Shown: positions 17,376 to 26,709 of the stretch, piece by piece
Layout: every line of letters begins with the position of its first letter
How positions within the stretch are numbered: the first letter of the stretch is position 1
From: Betaproteobacteria bacterium
GTDB taxonomy: Bacteria > Pseudomonadota > Gammaproteobacteria > Burkholderiales > Rhodocyclaceae
DNA length: 64,000 nucleotides
NCBI GenBank assembly: GCA_016234745.1
Contig: JACRAR010000046.1
Span: 1-64,000, forward strand
Direction of reading: 5' to 3'
Translations under genes and position numbers: made by a program
Notes under the pieces: generated by a model
What the model was told of the DNA's origin: nothing
Database searches by the model: none
Seen by the model: the letters and a program-made list of their open reading frames with translations, nothing else

Positions 17376-18167
17376 ATGCAGCAATACCTCGACCTCATGC
17401 GCCACGTGCTGCAGCACGGGCATCCCAAGAGCGACCGGACCGGCACCGGGACGCTGTCGATCTTTGGTTGGCAGATGCGTTTCGACCTGGCGGCCGGCTT
17501 TCCGCTGCTGACCACCAAGAAACTGCATACCAAGTCCATCATCCACGAACTGCTCTGGTTTCTTCAGGGCGACACCAATATCCGTTATCTCAAGCAGCAC
17601 GGCGTCTCCATCTGGGACGACTGGGCCGATGCCAGCGGCGACCTCGGGCCGGTCTATGGCAAGCAGTGGCGGCGCTGGGAAAGCGCCGGCGGGCAAATCG
17701 ACCAGATTGCGGACTTGATCCAAGGACTCAAAAATAATCCGGATTCGCGCCGCCATCTGGTTTCGGCCTGGAATCCGGCCGATGTGCCGAAGATGAAGCT
17801 GCCGCCCTGCCACGTCATGTTCCAGTTTTATGTCGCGAACGACAAGCTGAGCTGTCAGCTCTATCAGCGCAGTGCGGACATTTTCCTCGGCGTGCCCTTC
17901 AACATCGCTTCCTATGCCCTGCTGACGCTGATGATCGCCCAGGTATGCGGCTACCAGCCGGGCGAATTCATCCATACGCTGGGTGATGCCCATCTCTACA
18001 CCAACCATCTCGAGCAGGCCCGCCTGCAACTCACGCGCCAGCCCAGGGCGCTGCCGCACATGCAACTCGACCCCAATATCGAGGAACTGCTGGCCTTCCG
18101 TTTCGAGCATTTCACCCTGACCGACTACGATCCGCATCCGCATATACCGGCACCGGTTGCGGTTTGA
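17376..18167 (+). CDS. thyA: Thymidylate synthase ThyA
   Basis: Methylates dUMP to dTMP using methylene-tetrahydrofolate. The length of 263 aa is that of the compact bacterial enzyme. Key parts are [17 protein letters not shown], the substrate arginine region [11 protein letters not shown], the nucleophile in [31 protein letters not shown] and the C-terminal HIPAPVAV. The gene depends on the folate made available by glyA further upstream, though the two are not linked in transcription. It stands alone on the + strand just before the glycan block. Confidence 0.97.
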   Translation: MQQYLDLMRHVLQHGHPKSDRTGTGTLSIFGWQMRFDLAAGFPLLTTKKLHTKSIIHELLWFLQGDTNIRYLKQHGVSIWDDWADASGDLGPVYGKQWRRWESAGGQIDQIADLIQGLKNNPDSRRHLVSAWNPADVPKMKLPPCHVMFQFYVANDKLSCQLYQRSADIFLGVPFNIASYALLTLMIAQVCGYQPGEFIHTLGDAHLYTNHLEQARLQLTRQPRALPHMQLDPNIEELLAFRFEHFTLTDYDPHPHIPAPVAV

Positions 18168-18202
18168 AGCCCTTCCTCGATTGGACTGACAAGGAGTAGA
18201 TC

Positions 18203-19147
18203 ATTTCTAACATCGCCCTAATATTGCCCGCCTATAACGAGGCCCTTACCATCGCGGCAACCATGGAAGCTTTTCATCGTGAATTGCCAGAAGCACGCAT
18301 CTTGGTGGTGGACAACAATTCGAGCGATGCTACAGCGACGATTGCGGCCGAGACGCTGAGGCGCCTGGGAGCACTTGGCGAAGTGTTAGCGGAGCCGCGC
18401 CAGGGTAAAGGCAATGCCGTGCGCAGAGCTTTTCTTGATATAGATGCTGACATCTACGTGATGTCCGATGCCGATCTGACCTACCCGGCTGAGCGGATAC
18501 GCGACTTGATCCGGCCGATACTAGAACAACGTGCCGACATGGTCGTTGGTGACCGGCTCAGCGGCGGTCATTATCGCAAGGAAAACAAGCGCAACTTTCA
18601 CACCTTTGGCAACAGTCTAGTCAAGTGGCTCGTTAATAAATTATTTTGCGCTGACCTCAGTGACATCATGAGCGGGTACCGCGTCTTCAGCCGGCGCTTT
18701 GTCAAAAACTACCCGATCCTGGTTGAAGGTTTCCAGTTGGAAACCGACATGACGCTGCATGCCCTGGACAAGCGCTTTCGTATCATTGAAATTCCTGTCG
18801 CCTACAAGGACCGGCCCCCGGGTAGCCACTCCAAACTCAATACGTTAAGCGACGGTGCGCGTGTTCTGTTTACCATTATTCAGATCCTGCGCTTCTACAG
18901 GCCGCTGTTGTTTTTTGGCAGTTTGTCGGGGTTGTTCGTCCTGAGCGGACTCGCTGCCGCGCTTCCGGTATTCTCTGACTGGATCAGATACCAATACATA
19001 TACCATCTCCCTCTGGCAGTACTTGCCGCTGCGCTAGAGATTGTCGCGGTGATGTCCTTTGGCGTGGGCTTGATCCTCGACTCCATCTCCCATCAGGAAA
19101 AGATGCGCTTCGAAAAGGATTTGCTTGTCGCCACACGCATTAAATGA
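18203..19147 (+). CDS. Family 2 glycosyltransferase (polyprenyl-phosphate sugar synthase-like), ATT start likely
   Basis: The GT-A domain has NIALILPAYNEALTIA, ILVVDNNSSDATA, the metal-binding DADLTYP and SGYRVFSRRFVKNYP, as in dolichyl/undecaprenyl-phosphate glycosyltransferases. Two C-terminal membrane helices follow (residues ~232-250, 265-290). The first standard start codon, TTG 18224, would delete the first beta-strand NIALILP. An in-frame TAG lies at 18197. The only well-spaced site after AAGGAG (18191-18196) is ATT at 18203, giving a 314-aa protein; I use it. The product probably supplies a lipid-linked sugar to the GtrA partner and later glycosyltransferase. Overlaps gtrA by 4 nt. 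Confidence 0.85.
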   Translation: MSNIALILPAYNEALTIAATMEAFHRELPEARILVVDNNSSDATATIAAETLRRLGALGEVLAEPRQGKGNAVRRAFLDIDADIYVMSDADLTYPAERIRDLIRPILEQRADMVVGDRLSGGHYRKENKRNFHTFGNSLVKWLVNKLFCADLSDIMSGYRVFSRRFVKNYPILVEGFQLETDMTLHALDKRFRIIEIPVAYKDRPPGSHSKLNTLSDGARVLFTIIQILRFYRPLLFFGSLSGLFVLSGLAAALPVFSDWIRYQYIYHLPLAVLAAALEIVAVMSFGVGLILDSISHQEKMRFEKDLLVATRIK

Positions 19148-19575
19148 AGTTGCAACGCCAGTTTCTCCATTTTTTGTGGATAGGTGGTATTGGTTTCGTT
19201 GTCGATGGCGGCATTTTGACTCTGCTTTCGGTTGCATGGGAAGTGAACGTATACGCGGCGCGGGGATGCTCTTTTTTTCTCGCCACCCTTGCTACTTGGT
19301 GGCTCAACAGAACCTACGCTTTCAGCACTACAGTAGCCAGAACCGCAGGTGATCGCACAAACGAATATGTACGCCATATCATCGTCCAGGTCGGTGGCGG
19401 GCTCATTAATTTTGGCGTCTTCTCTTGGTGTCTTTACGCAGAACCCAGTTGGCGTACCATGCCGTTACTGCCGTTTGCCGTTGGTTCTTTTTTTGGACTG
19501 CTGTGGAACTTCAGCGGTGCCAAGCTTTGGACCTTTAGAGTAGATCGACATGGGTACCCGACTAACCATTTCTGA
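19144..19575 (+). CDS. GtrA family membrane protein
   Basis: A 143-residue protein with four hydrophobic segments, opening with FLHFLWIGGIGFVVDGGILTL. It contains ATWWLNRTYAFS, the conserved arginine-containing motif of GtrA-like proteins, and ends LWNFSGAKLWTF. GtrA proteins are thought to flip undecaprenyl-phosphate sugars for O-antigen or wall glycosylation. It is translationally coupled to the GT2 gene (ATGA at 19144-19147), the classical gtrAB arrangement. The third member, a membrane glycosyltransferase, is probably the next gene. Confidence 0.88.
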   Translation: MKLQRQFLHFLWIGGIGFVVDGGILTLLSVAWEVNVYAARGCSFFLATLATWWLNRTYAFSTTVARTAGDRTNEYVRHIIVQVGGGLINFGVFSWCLYAEPSWRTMPLLPFAVGSFFGLLWNFSGAKLWTFRVDRHGYPTNHF

Positions 19576-19696
19576 CAGCAGAATAAGAAGAAATTATCTG
19601 ATTATCAAATCTGGCTTTGTCTTCGCGAAAAGACTATTGATGGTTGGGTTGCCGGTCGATGGATAGATAGAACGTAATGCAACGTGAGGAGAATCT

Positions 19697-21760
19697 GTGA
19701 AATTTCAGTTTCGCCCGGCAGTTTTAAAATTCGGCACTGAGCTACTTCGTATTGCCACAGACGCACGACTGTTCCTGGTTCTGGTTGCGCTCGCATATAT
19801 TGGGGCCTATCTTGGCTCTCCAGCGGCACCAGGAAGCAATCCAGCTTATCCCGAAGGCTGGTGGGGCTGGTTCGATCAGGGCAATTACCTGAAATCTGCG
19901 CAGGCTTTCGCCGGATTCGATTTTGCTCCCATTCGCCATTTCTACCCACCGCTCTATTCAGCGCTTGGAGCGTTATTTCTCGGCGTCAGCGCCATGCACC
20001 CATTCTGGCTGATCGATCTCGCCTGTTTGGTGTGGTTTGCATGGACGTTCTCTTACTTCGCTCGCCGTTATGTTCCCCAGTGGGTGGCTGTACTAATCTT
20101 CCTGCTGACCATCGTTGCCAGCCATTTGCTCTTGGAAAATTTCGTGATTCCGTGGACGACAACGCTTAGCGCCGCGCTGCTTTCGGTTGGACTTCGAGCT
20201 TTAGCAGATTTTGCGGATAGTGCTAAGGGAAGCGCAGTATCAACCCGGTCGGAATTTCGGACAATATCCGTTAGCTCGCTAGCGCTAGGCCTGATTGCTA
20301 TAGTGCGGCCGTTAGACGCGATAGTCGGCGGGATTCTGTGGCTGGGCATATTTGTGAGTGCGTGGAAATCGGCTAAGCCTAGCAGTTGGAAGCTTATACG
20401 CAATTACTTAATTGCTCTTTTTGCGATATTTATCGGTCCGTTATTATTCATATTATTCAACCAGTTGGTGTTCGGTTCCCCGTTCGGCGGTTACATTCGT
20501 ATGGGTGCATCAAATGGCTATTTTCTTTCGGACATTGCCGAGAAATTTGTCTCAATCTTTCTCGATGGCTACACGCTTTACCTAGAACCCAAGTCGGGAC
20601 TACTAGACCACTATCCCTGGTTAACTTTTGCGTTGCCAGCTTTGGCTTTCGTACTACTTCGGGGCGATTTCGCTCTGCGCGTTGTTGCGGCAGCGGTGTG
20701 TGCGCAATTCGTACTTTATCTCCCCTATGGTGATCTTCTGCCGACGGGACTCTGGCGTTACTACAACATCCATTACTTCAAATGGACGTTCCCATATTTG
20801 GCCCTGTTTGCCTGCTACGCCGGGATGGCGACATTTCGTACGATCCGCACCGCACCCGCATATGGAGTGGCTTGGTTGGCGTTTTTTGCCATCGTTGCAT
20901 CGCTACTGGTATCGCTACGCACCGAAGTCGAAATGCGGCCACTACAGATCCATCTCGCCACTAATCCGGCAACAGTTCCAAGTACGCCCGGGACAGAGTT
21001 GGTTATTCCTGTTGGTGAAGGAGATGTCGATCTAATCGATCTAAATGGAGTGCGCGGCGCTTTTTTTGACATCTATTTCGGCACATATGGTTTGGCTATT
21101 GACGGCCGAGAGTTGAAGATCGTCCATGATTACCGAGTGTTGCAGGCACCATGGGGAGTGCGCATTCTCTTTATTCGTCCCGTACGCGGAAAGTCAATCA
21201 TTTTCCGCCTCGATCAACGACTGAACATAGAGCAGAAAGTTCTTGCTGCCAGTAGCGGCAATTACCATTTTCGTCTAGGTCGACCCAAACCGTTCTGGAG
21301 CGAGGCAGATGCTATTCCTTCCAGCATCTATTCACTGGGCAGGGTCATCGATTTTTCCACATTGGGCGAAGGTACGGCGTATTCGCGTGTGGGCTGGTCG
21401 ACGCCAGAAGAATGGGGTTGCTGGTCGATAGACGATCAAGCCAGTTTGCGTTTCAAGCTGCGGCCAACAGTACCGGTGGTAAACGTCGAGCTTCGAATGT
21501 CCGCTTATGTTAACGAGCGCCATCCCGAACAGCGGGTCATCATCGAGGCAAACGGTAACGAAGTAATGCGGCTGGTTTTCAGCGCTAAATCGGGCAGCGA
21601 TTTTCGTCGCGAGAGCTTTACAGTACCACTTGATGCTGATGGAGAACTCAAGCTCAATCTGCGCACACCGAATGCCGTCTCACCGGCAAAACTTGGCTTG
21701 AGTAAAGATAGTCGAACGCTCGGCGTCGCGCTGGTAAGCCTGTCTATCAAGCAGAAGTAA
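19697..21760 (+). CDS. Large membrane protein, likely glycosyltransferase of the gtr-type system
   Basis: A 687-residue protein starting at GTG 19697 with AGGAG 5 nt upstream. About eleven hydrophobic segments fill residues ~20-410. The first periplasmic loop has WGWFDQGNYLKSAQAFAG with an acidic residue and HFYPPLYSAL, resembling GT-C glycosyltransferases (first-loop DE/DQ motif, then YPP). The C-terminal ~260 residues are soluble, beta-rich and presumably periplasmic. No family name is certain. Position after GT2-GtrA suggests it transfers the lipid-linked sugar outside the membrane. The gene is more AT-rich than the flanking core genes, suggesting acquisition. Confidence 0.65.
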   Translation: MKFQFRPAVLKFGTELLRIATDARLFLVLVALAYIGAYLGSPAAPGSNPAYPEGWWGWFDQGNYLKSAQAFAGFDFAPIRHFYPPLYSALGALFLGVSAMHPFWLIDLACLVWFAWTFSYFARRYVPQWVAVLIFLLTIVASHLLLENFVIPWTTTLSAALLSVGLRALADFADSAKGSAVSTRSEFRTISVSSLALGLIAIVRPLDAIVGGILWLGIFVSAWKSAKPSSWKLIRNYLIALFAIFIGPLLFILFNQLVFGSPFGGYIRMGASNGYFLSDIAEKFVSIFLDGYTLYLEPKSGLLDHYPWLTFALPALAFVLLRGDFALRVVAAAVCAQFVLYLPYGDLLPTGLWRYYNIHYFKWTFPYLALFACYAGMATFRTIRTAPAYGVAWLAFFAIVASLLVSLRTEVEMRPLQIHLATNPATVPSTPGTELVIPVGEGDVDLIDLNGVRGAFFDIYFGTYGLAIDGRELKIVHDYRVLQAPWGVRILFIRPVRGKSIIFRLDQRLNIEQKVLAASSGNYHFRLGRPKPFWSEADAIPSSIYSLGRVIDFSTLGEGTAYSRVGWSTPEEWGCWSIDDQASLRFKLRPTVPVVNVELRMSAYVNERHPEQRVIIEANGNEVMRLVFSAKSGSDFRRESFTVPLDADGELKLNLRTPNAVSPAKLGLSKDSRTLGVALVSLSIKQK

Positions 21761-21786
21761 GTCAATGATCGAACACAAACCTAATG

Positions 21787-23463
21787 TTAATGAACTTCCT
21801 TCATTGCAATCGATTTCACAGCAATAGCTAAACGTCTTAAGTCTTCGTTTATTCCTAATTTTTTCGGAGTGATTGCGTCCGGGAGTCCAATGGTAACCTC
21901 AATTTCACCAGTGTTGCTGGGTGGGATTGTCATCTCTATGTCGCTTGGGCCATTGGTTTCTAGTAGGTACTGATTTGTTTGTTTTCCATTAATGGAGACC
22001 AAAACTCTCTGCTTGTGAAGTTCCGATACCATGGCCATAGATAACTTGATTTGCAGATATATTGGCACCCTAGTATTTGCATCTGACTGGCATCTAAATA
22101 GGAGTTCGTCGCTAAAGCTCCAGCGCCCGATGGGTTCAATATAGCTAAATCCATACAGCATACCGAAAGGAACCCCTTCTTTCGAAGTAAGATCCAAAAA
22201 AGAGGGACAATTGACCATGGGTGCTTTATAAAACGTGTGTCCTGCGTCGCGTCGCAACTCTTCAGCAACCAAATTCTGCTGTTCACTAGGGTCTAGCAAA
22301 CGCTCTAGCCACTCATCGATAACGACGTCTACATGGCTATTCAATGCAAATTTTCTTAGATCGCTGGTGGTAATCCGGTGGGAGAGAAAAGTTGCTTCTC
22401 CAATGCTAGCAGCAAAAAATGGAAACATCCCGATAAAGAACGAATCATGAAAAACGACCGTCCGATACGGTTGGCTCACGCAGTGTGTCGTGAATGGAGG
22501 ACTACTTTCTGAAATCATACCAAGGGAATAGATACAAAACCCACCCGCGCGCATTACCTGTAAATTGACATTGGTGTAGGACTCCCTAAATCCATCTGGA
22601 TTGCCAAGCATAAGTGCAAGGTCACCGCCTGGGCCTTCTTCATTGACGAATAGGTTAGGCAAACTGGGGACAGGCTTCATCCCAGGCAACTGTCGCTGAA
22701 GTGCCGTAATGATGGCTTGATTGCCGACAAGTCCTCCACGGTAGTTCCAGTGGGTATCCGTACGGTAGTAGAGTAATCCCGCGGCTTTCGAAGACGCAAG
22801 CTCCATACGTAAATCAAGTGGTATAACTGCAGAGTGATGGACCCGCAAATAGTCAATGAGTTGGTCAATGCGTTTACTACCCTTTAGTGGGGCAGGATAT
22901 GGCATGAATTCTGGATAAACTGTGGTCTTATTGGGTGGGATAACAAATAGATACTTAATACCGTGCTCGGCAAGCCACCCATGAACTGTTTCGAGGTAAT
23001 CACGTAATTGTGCGAGTTGAGATTCAGTAAACGGAACGTGGTGTCGATAATCTTCCAACTCCTTGTCGCCAGTATAGAAAAGCATGCCGTTGCGACCAAT
23101 TACCACCTTGTTTGATGGGGAAGCCCCTAAAAGTAATTTGGTTCTGTGGTGCAAGCTAACCAGAGAGGAACGCAGACCGAAGCGATCATCAAAGTAGCGT
23201 TCAAATTCCACAGTGAACGTTCGGAAATCTTTTGCATTGTCTGGATATTCCGCTAACTTACGCTTCTCGCTGGAAGGTGTGCCGTTGCCGAACATCATCA
23301 TCGTAGCAATCGGAAGCCACAGCAATCCAACGAAGGCAACAATAAGTAATCGGTTGTGGAAGCTTGCCAAGGTAGTTCTAGAAGCGGAAATAAATAAATG
23401 GGTTATAAGTTCCGGCTGCAAGAAAAGCGCAAGACAGCACAAATAATCCGCAGGTCGTTCCAT
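21787..23463 (-). CDS. AlgX/AlgJ-like SGNH acetyltransferase-associated protein
   Basis: One N-terminal membrane anchor (LLIVAFVGLLWLPIATMMMF) is followed by a periplasmic SGNH-type domain. It contains RFGLRSSLVSLHHRTKLLLG, VVIGRNGMLFYTGD, YLFVIPPNKTTVYPEF and the catalytic-type YYRTDTHWNYRG (Asp-His). The C-terminal ~130 residues look beta-rich and could bind glycan. Such proteins act with an MBOAT partner to O-acetylate exported polysaccharides. The start is unclear: ATG 23463 and GTG 23484 both lie inside the MBOAT gene, and a shorter start near 23370 is possible. Only 26 nt separate its end from the converging membrane gene. Confidence 0.8.
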   Translation of the reverse strand: MERPADYLCCLALFLQPELITHLFISASRTTLASFHNRLLIVAFVGLLWLPIATMMMFGNGTPSSEKRKLAEYPDNAKDFRTFTVEFERYFDDRFGLRSSLVSLHHRTKLLLGASPSNKVVIGRNGMLFYTGDKELEDYRHHVPFTESQLAQLRDYLETVHGWLAEHGIKYLFVIPPNKTTVYPEFMPYPAPLKGSKRIDQLIDYLRVHHSAVIPLDLRMELASSKAAGLLYYRTDTHWNYRGGLVGNQAIITALQRQLPGMKPVPSLPNLFVNEEGPGGDLALMLGNPDGFRESYTNVNLQVMRAGGFCIYSLGMISESSPPFTTHCVSQPYRTVVFHDSFFIGMFPFFAASIGEATFLSHRITTSDLRKFALNSHVDVVIDEWLERLLDPSEQQNLVAEELRRDAGHTFYKAPMVNCPSFLDLTSKEGVPFGMLYGFSYIEPIGRWSFSDELLFRCQSDANTRVPIYLQIKLSMAMVSELHKQRVLVSINGKQTNQYLLETNGPSDIEMTIPPSNTGEIEVTIGLPDAITPKKLGINEDLRRLAIAVKSIAMKEVH

Positions 23464-24805
23464 ATTCAACAAAGGTGTAGCCACACGCCATTCCTCCGCG
23501 CAGCTGACGTAGGACCATGCTTCTTAGCCAACCTGCGATTGGTGTAGCACCAATTACTCCTGCACCTAGGAGCAATAGTGTCCAGTTGTTAAGAAGAGCG
23601 GCGGCAGAATAAACTGTCTCGGATGGCCCAGCTCCGAATAGAGCTTTAACGAAGATGAGAGCATGAGGCAAGGTATCTGACCTAAAAAAGACCCAGCCAA
23701 CCGTCACAACAATAAGAAGATAGGTGTGCTGAAAAAAGCGTGGAAGCTTGGCGAGTAGTGCCGCGAGCCCTAAGCGTTCCAATACAAGGAATAGCCCGTG
23801 GTATAAACCCCAGAAGATAAAAGTCCAGCTAGCGCCGTGCCAAAATCCGCACAAAACGAAGACGACAATTAGGTTGAAGTAAACCCGCGCTCTATTTGTC
23901 TTATTACCGCCAAGAGGGATATATAGATAATCACGAAACCAATTGGAAAGAGAGATATGCCAGCGCCGCCAAAATTCCTGAACCGTATGAGAGATATACG
24001 GATAGTTAAAATTCTCCAGAAAACGAAACCCGAACATCCGTCCAAGACCAATGGCCATGTCCGAATAACCAGAGAAGTCAAAATAGAGTTGGAGTGTGTA
24101 ACAGACAATACCAATCCAAGCACAAGCCGAATTGAGTTCTCGACTCGGTATCGCAAATACTGTGTCGGCAATTTCACCGAGTCCATTGGCAAGAAGCATC
24201 TTTTTTGCGAAACCGACCACGAAACGCCCGATACCTGATAAGAATAGATCACTGTCGTGTTTGCGATCAGTGATCTGCCAGGCAACATCATGGTAACGAA
24301 GGATAGGCCCAGCAATTAGCTGCGGGAATAATGCGATGTAGAGGCCGAAGTTTGTGATTTTTCTCTGGACTGGAGCATCTCCACGGTAGACATCAATGAC
24401 GTAGGACAGAGCATGGAATGTGAAAAACGAGATACCGAGCGGCAAATGCACGGGATTAAGACTGACAGTTTGAAAATGCAACGTGACGAGCAAGTAGTTA
24501 AGATTGTCGGTTAGGAAATTAGCGTATTTGAAGACTGCCAGCAGTGTTATATTGAAAGCTACTGCACTTGTGAGCCATCTTTTTGCTCTCAGCTTGCTTG
24601 CTGAGTTCGCAACGGCTTTGCCAAAAGCGAAGTTGATCCCTATGGAGGCGATCATTACTAAGCTATATCCAGCTTCACCCCAAAAATAAAATAATAGACT
24701 CGTCCCAAGCAGCCATAGATTCTTCAAGCGCCACGGAAGAAGCAAATAAGCTGAAAGAGTAATTGGGAGGAAAAGAAAGATGAACAGTGTCGAACTAAAT
24801 AGCAT
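23378..24805 (-). CDS. MBOAT family O-acyltransferase (AlgI-like)
   Basis: A 475-residue membrane protein opening MLFSSTLFIFLFLPITLSAY, with family features PLGISFFTFHALSYVIDVYRG, LFPQLIAGPILRYHD and the catalytic histidine in FWHGASWTFIFWGLYHG. It is expected to carry acyl (usually acetyl) groups across the inner membrane for polysaccharide modification by the AlgX-like partner encoded downstream, whose reading frame starts inside this gene. Codon use and base composition are clearly more AT-rich than in flanking regions. Confidence 0.93.
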   Translation of the reverse strand: MLFSSTLFIFLFLPITLSAYLLLPWRLKNLWLLGTSLLFYFWGEAGYSLVMIASIGINFAFGKAVANSASKLRAKRWLTSAVAFNITLLAVFKYANFLTDNLNYLLVTLHFQTVSLNPVHLPLGISFFTFHALSYVIDVYRGDAPVQRKITNFGLYIALFPQLIAGPILRYHDVAWQITDRKHDSDLFLSGIGRFVVGFAKKMLLANGLGEIADTVFAIPSRELNSACAWIGIVCYTLQLYFDFSGYSDMAIGLGRMFGFRFLENFNYPYISHTVQEFWRRWHISLSNWFRDYLYIPLGGNKTNRARVYFNLIVVFVLCGFWHGASWTFIFWGLYHGLFLVLERLGLAALLAKLPRFFQHTYLLIVVTVGWVFFRSDTLPHALIFVKALFGAGPSETVYSAAALLNNWTLLLLGAGVIGATPIAGWLRSMVLRQLRGGMACGYTFVEYGTTCGLFVLSCAFLAAGTYNPFIYFRF

Positions 24806-24842
24806 AACGGCAAATTCTAATTTGTGGAGCCCATGAAGTAAA

Positions 24843-24902
24843 TCAAAGGTAAGCCACCGGCGATATCGCCCCGGCCTCGGGCATCAGCAAATCGATGCGC
24901 AT
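24843..24902 (-). other. Possible truncated 19-codon ORF at the edge of the AT-rich block
   Basis: Downstream of the SDR gene, ATG 24902 opens MRIDLLMPEAGAISPVAYL and then stops. It looks like the start of a GC-rich protein cut where the AT-rich glycan block begins. There is no clear Shine-Dalgarno and no family match. Confidence 0.2.
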
Positions 24903-24926
24903 AGACGGTATATGGAAAATGTCAAT

Positions 24927-25667
24927 TTAAGCCGATAAATTCGCTCCCCCGTTCACGAAAATCACTTGGCCCTGAATCATCTCGGCCGCAGGGCTGGCCA
25001 GATACTCGATCAAGTTGCAGTAGTCCGCATCGCGCAAGCCGCGCCCACTCGGGTTGGTCGCGGCGGCATGGGCCACCAGGCTGCCGGCCTCGTCGCCGAA
25101 AACCGCGCGCACCGCCGCCGTGTCGACGATGCCGGGTGCCACCGTATTGATGCGTATGCCGCGCGGCGCCAGCTCGGTTGCCAGATAGCGCATCAGGCAT
25201 TCGGCCAGGGCTTTGCCGGCGCCGATCGCCGCGTAGTTCTTGAGGACGATCCGGCCGCCGCGGCTGCTCAGGAAGACGATGCTGCTGCCACGCTGCAACA
25301 GGGGCAGTGCCGCCTGGGTGAGGTAGAGCAGTGCGCTGCCATTGACGTTGAGCGCGGCGGTGAAGGCGTGCGGGTCCATCTCCAACAAATCCGCAACCAC
25401 CACGCGCACGGCGCAATGAACCAACTGGTCGAGGCGTTTGGCATGCTTCGCCACTTCGGCCAGCAAAGCCTGGCAGCCCTCGGGCGTGCCAACGTCCTGG
25501 CGGATCAGATGGCATTCGGCGCCACGCGCCCGAACCGCTTTGCACGCCTGCTCGGCAGATTCCGAGTCGCTGACATAGTTGAGGAATACCTGCTGTCCCG
25601 GGCGCGAGAAATGTTCGGCAATGGCGCGACCGATGCCTTTGGTGCCGCCGGTAATCAGAATGGCCAT
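24927..25667 (-). CDS. Short-chain dehydrogenase, FabL-like enoyl-ACP reductase type
   Basis: A 246-residue Rossmann protein with TGGTKGIGRAIAEH at the N-terminus. The catalytic segment is NYAAIGAGKALAE, i.e. Tyr-X6-Lys, instead of the Tyr-X3-Lys of ordinary SDRs. That spacing, with RYLATELAPRGIRINTVAPG and DTAAVRAVFGDE next to it, resembles FabL (YX6K NADPH-dependent enoyl-ACP reductase). The reaction is therefore possibly enoyl-thioester reduction, but the substrate is unknown. It starts 28 nt after an orphan hypE 3' end, and may originally have followed hypE directly. Confidence 0.75.
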   Translation of the reverse strand: MAILITGGTKGIGRAIAEHFSRPGQQVFLNYVSDSESAEQACKAVRARGAECHLIRQDVGTPEGCQALLAEVAKHAKRLDQLVHCAVRVVVADLLEMDPHAFTAALNVNGSALLYLTQAALPLLQRGSSIVFLSSRGGRIVLKNYAAIGAGKALAECLMRYLATELAPRGIRINTVAPGIVDTAAVRAVFGDEAGSLVAHAAATNPSGRGLRDADYCNLIEYLASPAAEMIQGQVIFVNGGANLSA

Positions 25668-25694
25668 CGAATATCCTTGGGCTGGGGGAAGGGT

Positions 25695-25817
25695 TCAGCA
25701 AATTCTTGGCAACTGTTCGCCGGAGAGCCAATCGACGATGCGGCGTCCGCCGAAGCGCGTCTGCATCTGCACGAAATGATGTGGGTCGGTGCGTGTGGTG
25801 CTGCCGATGATTGTCAT
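25695..25817 (-). pseudogene. Orphan 3' end of hypE (remnant)
   Basis: The last 40 codons of a hypE gene, IIGS...[16 protein letters not shown] and ending GEQLPRIC before a stop, nearly match the end of the intact hypE at 29319. The DNA shares a perfect 35-bp block (25747-25781 versus 29371-29405) with several mismatches on both sides. There is no upstream hypE sequence here. The C-terminal PRIC contains the thiocarbamate-carrying cysteine of HypE, so this is a true gene end and not a chance match. Confidence 0.88.
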
Positions 25818-25829
25818 CGTCGCCGCCTT

Positions 25830-26214
25830 CAACCCGCTCGTGCAACTTGAATAAGCCGGAACTGACGAGGACCATCATATAGTTGATGTCCCTCGCTCCA
25901 TAAATTGAGCCGGGCTATGGTGGCAGTTGCGCGAGTCGTACGCATGCCGCCATTTTACATTGCCTGTCTGGTAGCTGGATTGCGCAGCGACCGGTTTACG
26001 GTTGTGAACTTGAAGAGGTCAGAGGCTCTTGGCGACCCATTGCAGACGCCCTGGGATGTGAAGAGCGGCCATTCAGCACGTCAATGCAGCGCAGACGTAG
26101 GTCGGAATAGAGTGGAGGCTGGGTCGATACAGAGGCTGCCGGATCGGGGGAAGCGCAGCGTACCTATGGTCCGTGGGTGTATGGCGGCGGGGGTGGCGGC
26201 GCTATACAATTCCA
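25830..26214. other. 385 bp without a recognisable gene
   Basis: Lies between the hypE remnant and the transposase relic. An open frame on + (25905-26234) shows no family features. I see no clear repeats, promoter or terminator. Confidence 0.5.
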
Positions 26215-26709
26215 TCATTGGGTTTCCCCAATAAGATTGTCGAATAAGTTTGATTCATCTTGGCCACTTCCGGTTGGCGGCGATTTCTGATCTGGTAGCT
26301 GCCTTGAGTTTTCTGGATTTTTCTTGACGTAGCGGCAGCGATTTCGCGAAAACGTTTCGATATCCTTCTCCTCAGAACGTAGGAAATCCAGGAAATCTAG
26401 CCCTTGGTATTCGCAGGTTTCTGCAACGGACAAGAGAGTCAGGTACTCATTGATACCTCTCTTGGTAGATGAACCACCAATGACATCTCGGAGTCTCGCA
26501 AATGCCTTGATGGCGTGTTCAGCATTATTGTTGTTCCAAGGAACGCCATCGTAATGCAGAAACGTAAAGAGTGTATCGCGGTTTTTCTGAAAACGCTGCT
26601 GGTACTTCGTTGCAGATTCACTTTTGAATTCCGATGAGTCCAGAAATCCGTAGAAATGTGTGCTCCGCAGTTTTGTATTCGTGCAACTTGATTGAAGGCA
26701 AACTTCCAT
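26215..26709 (-). pseudogene. C-terminal relic of an IS66-like DDE transposase
   Basis: The frame contains YDGVPWNNNNAEHAIKAFA, the NNN.AE segment that carries the final catalytic glutamate of IS66-type transposases. GGSSTKRGINEYLTLLSVAE and GLDFLDFLRSEEKDIETFSR follow. The rest of the catalytic domain is missing and the frame upstream is shifted, so no active enzyme can be made. It is probably the end of the same ancestral gene as the RecB-like fragment just upstream. Confidence 0.65.

Noticed and set aside
24966-25850. Long + strand frame opposite the SDR and hypE remnant
   Set aside because: Antisense of genuine minus-strand coding sequence.
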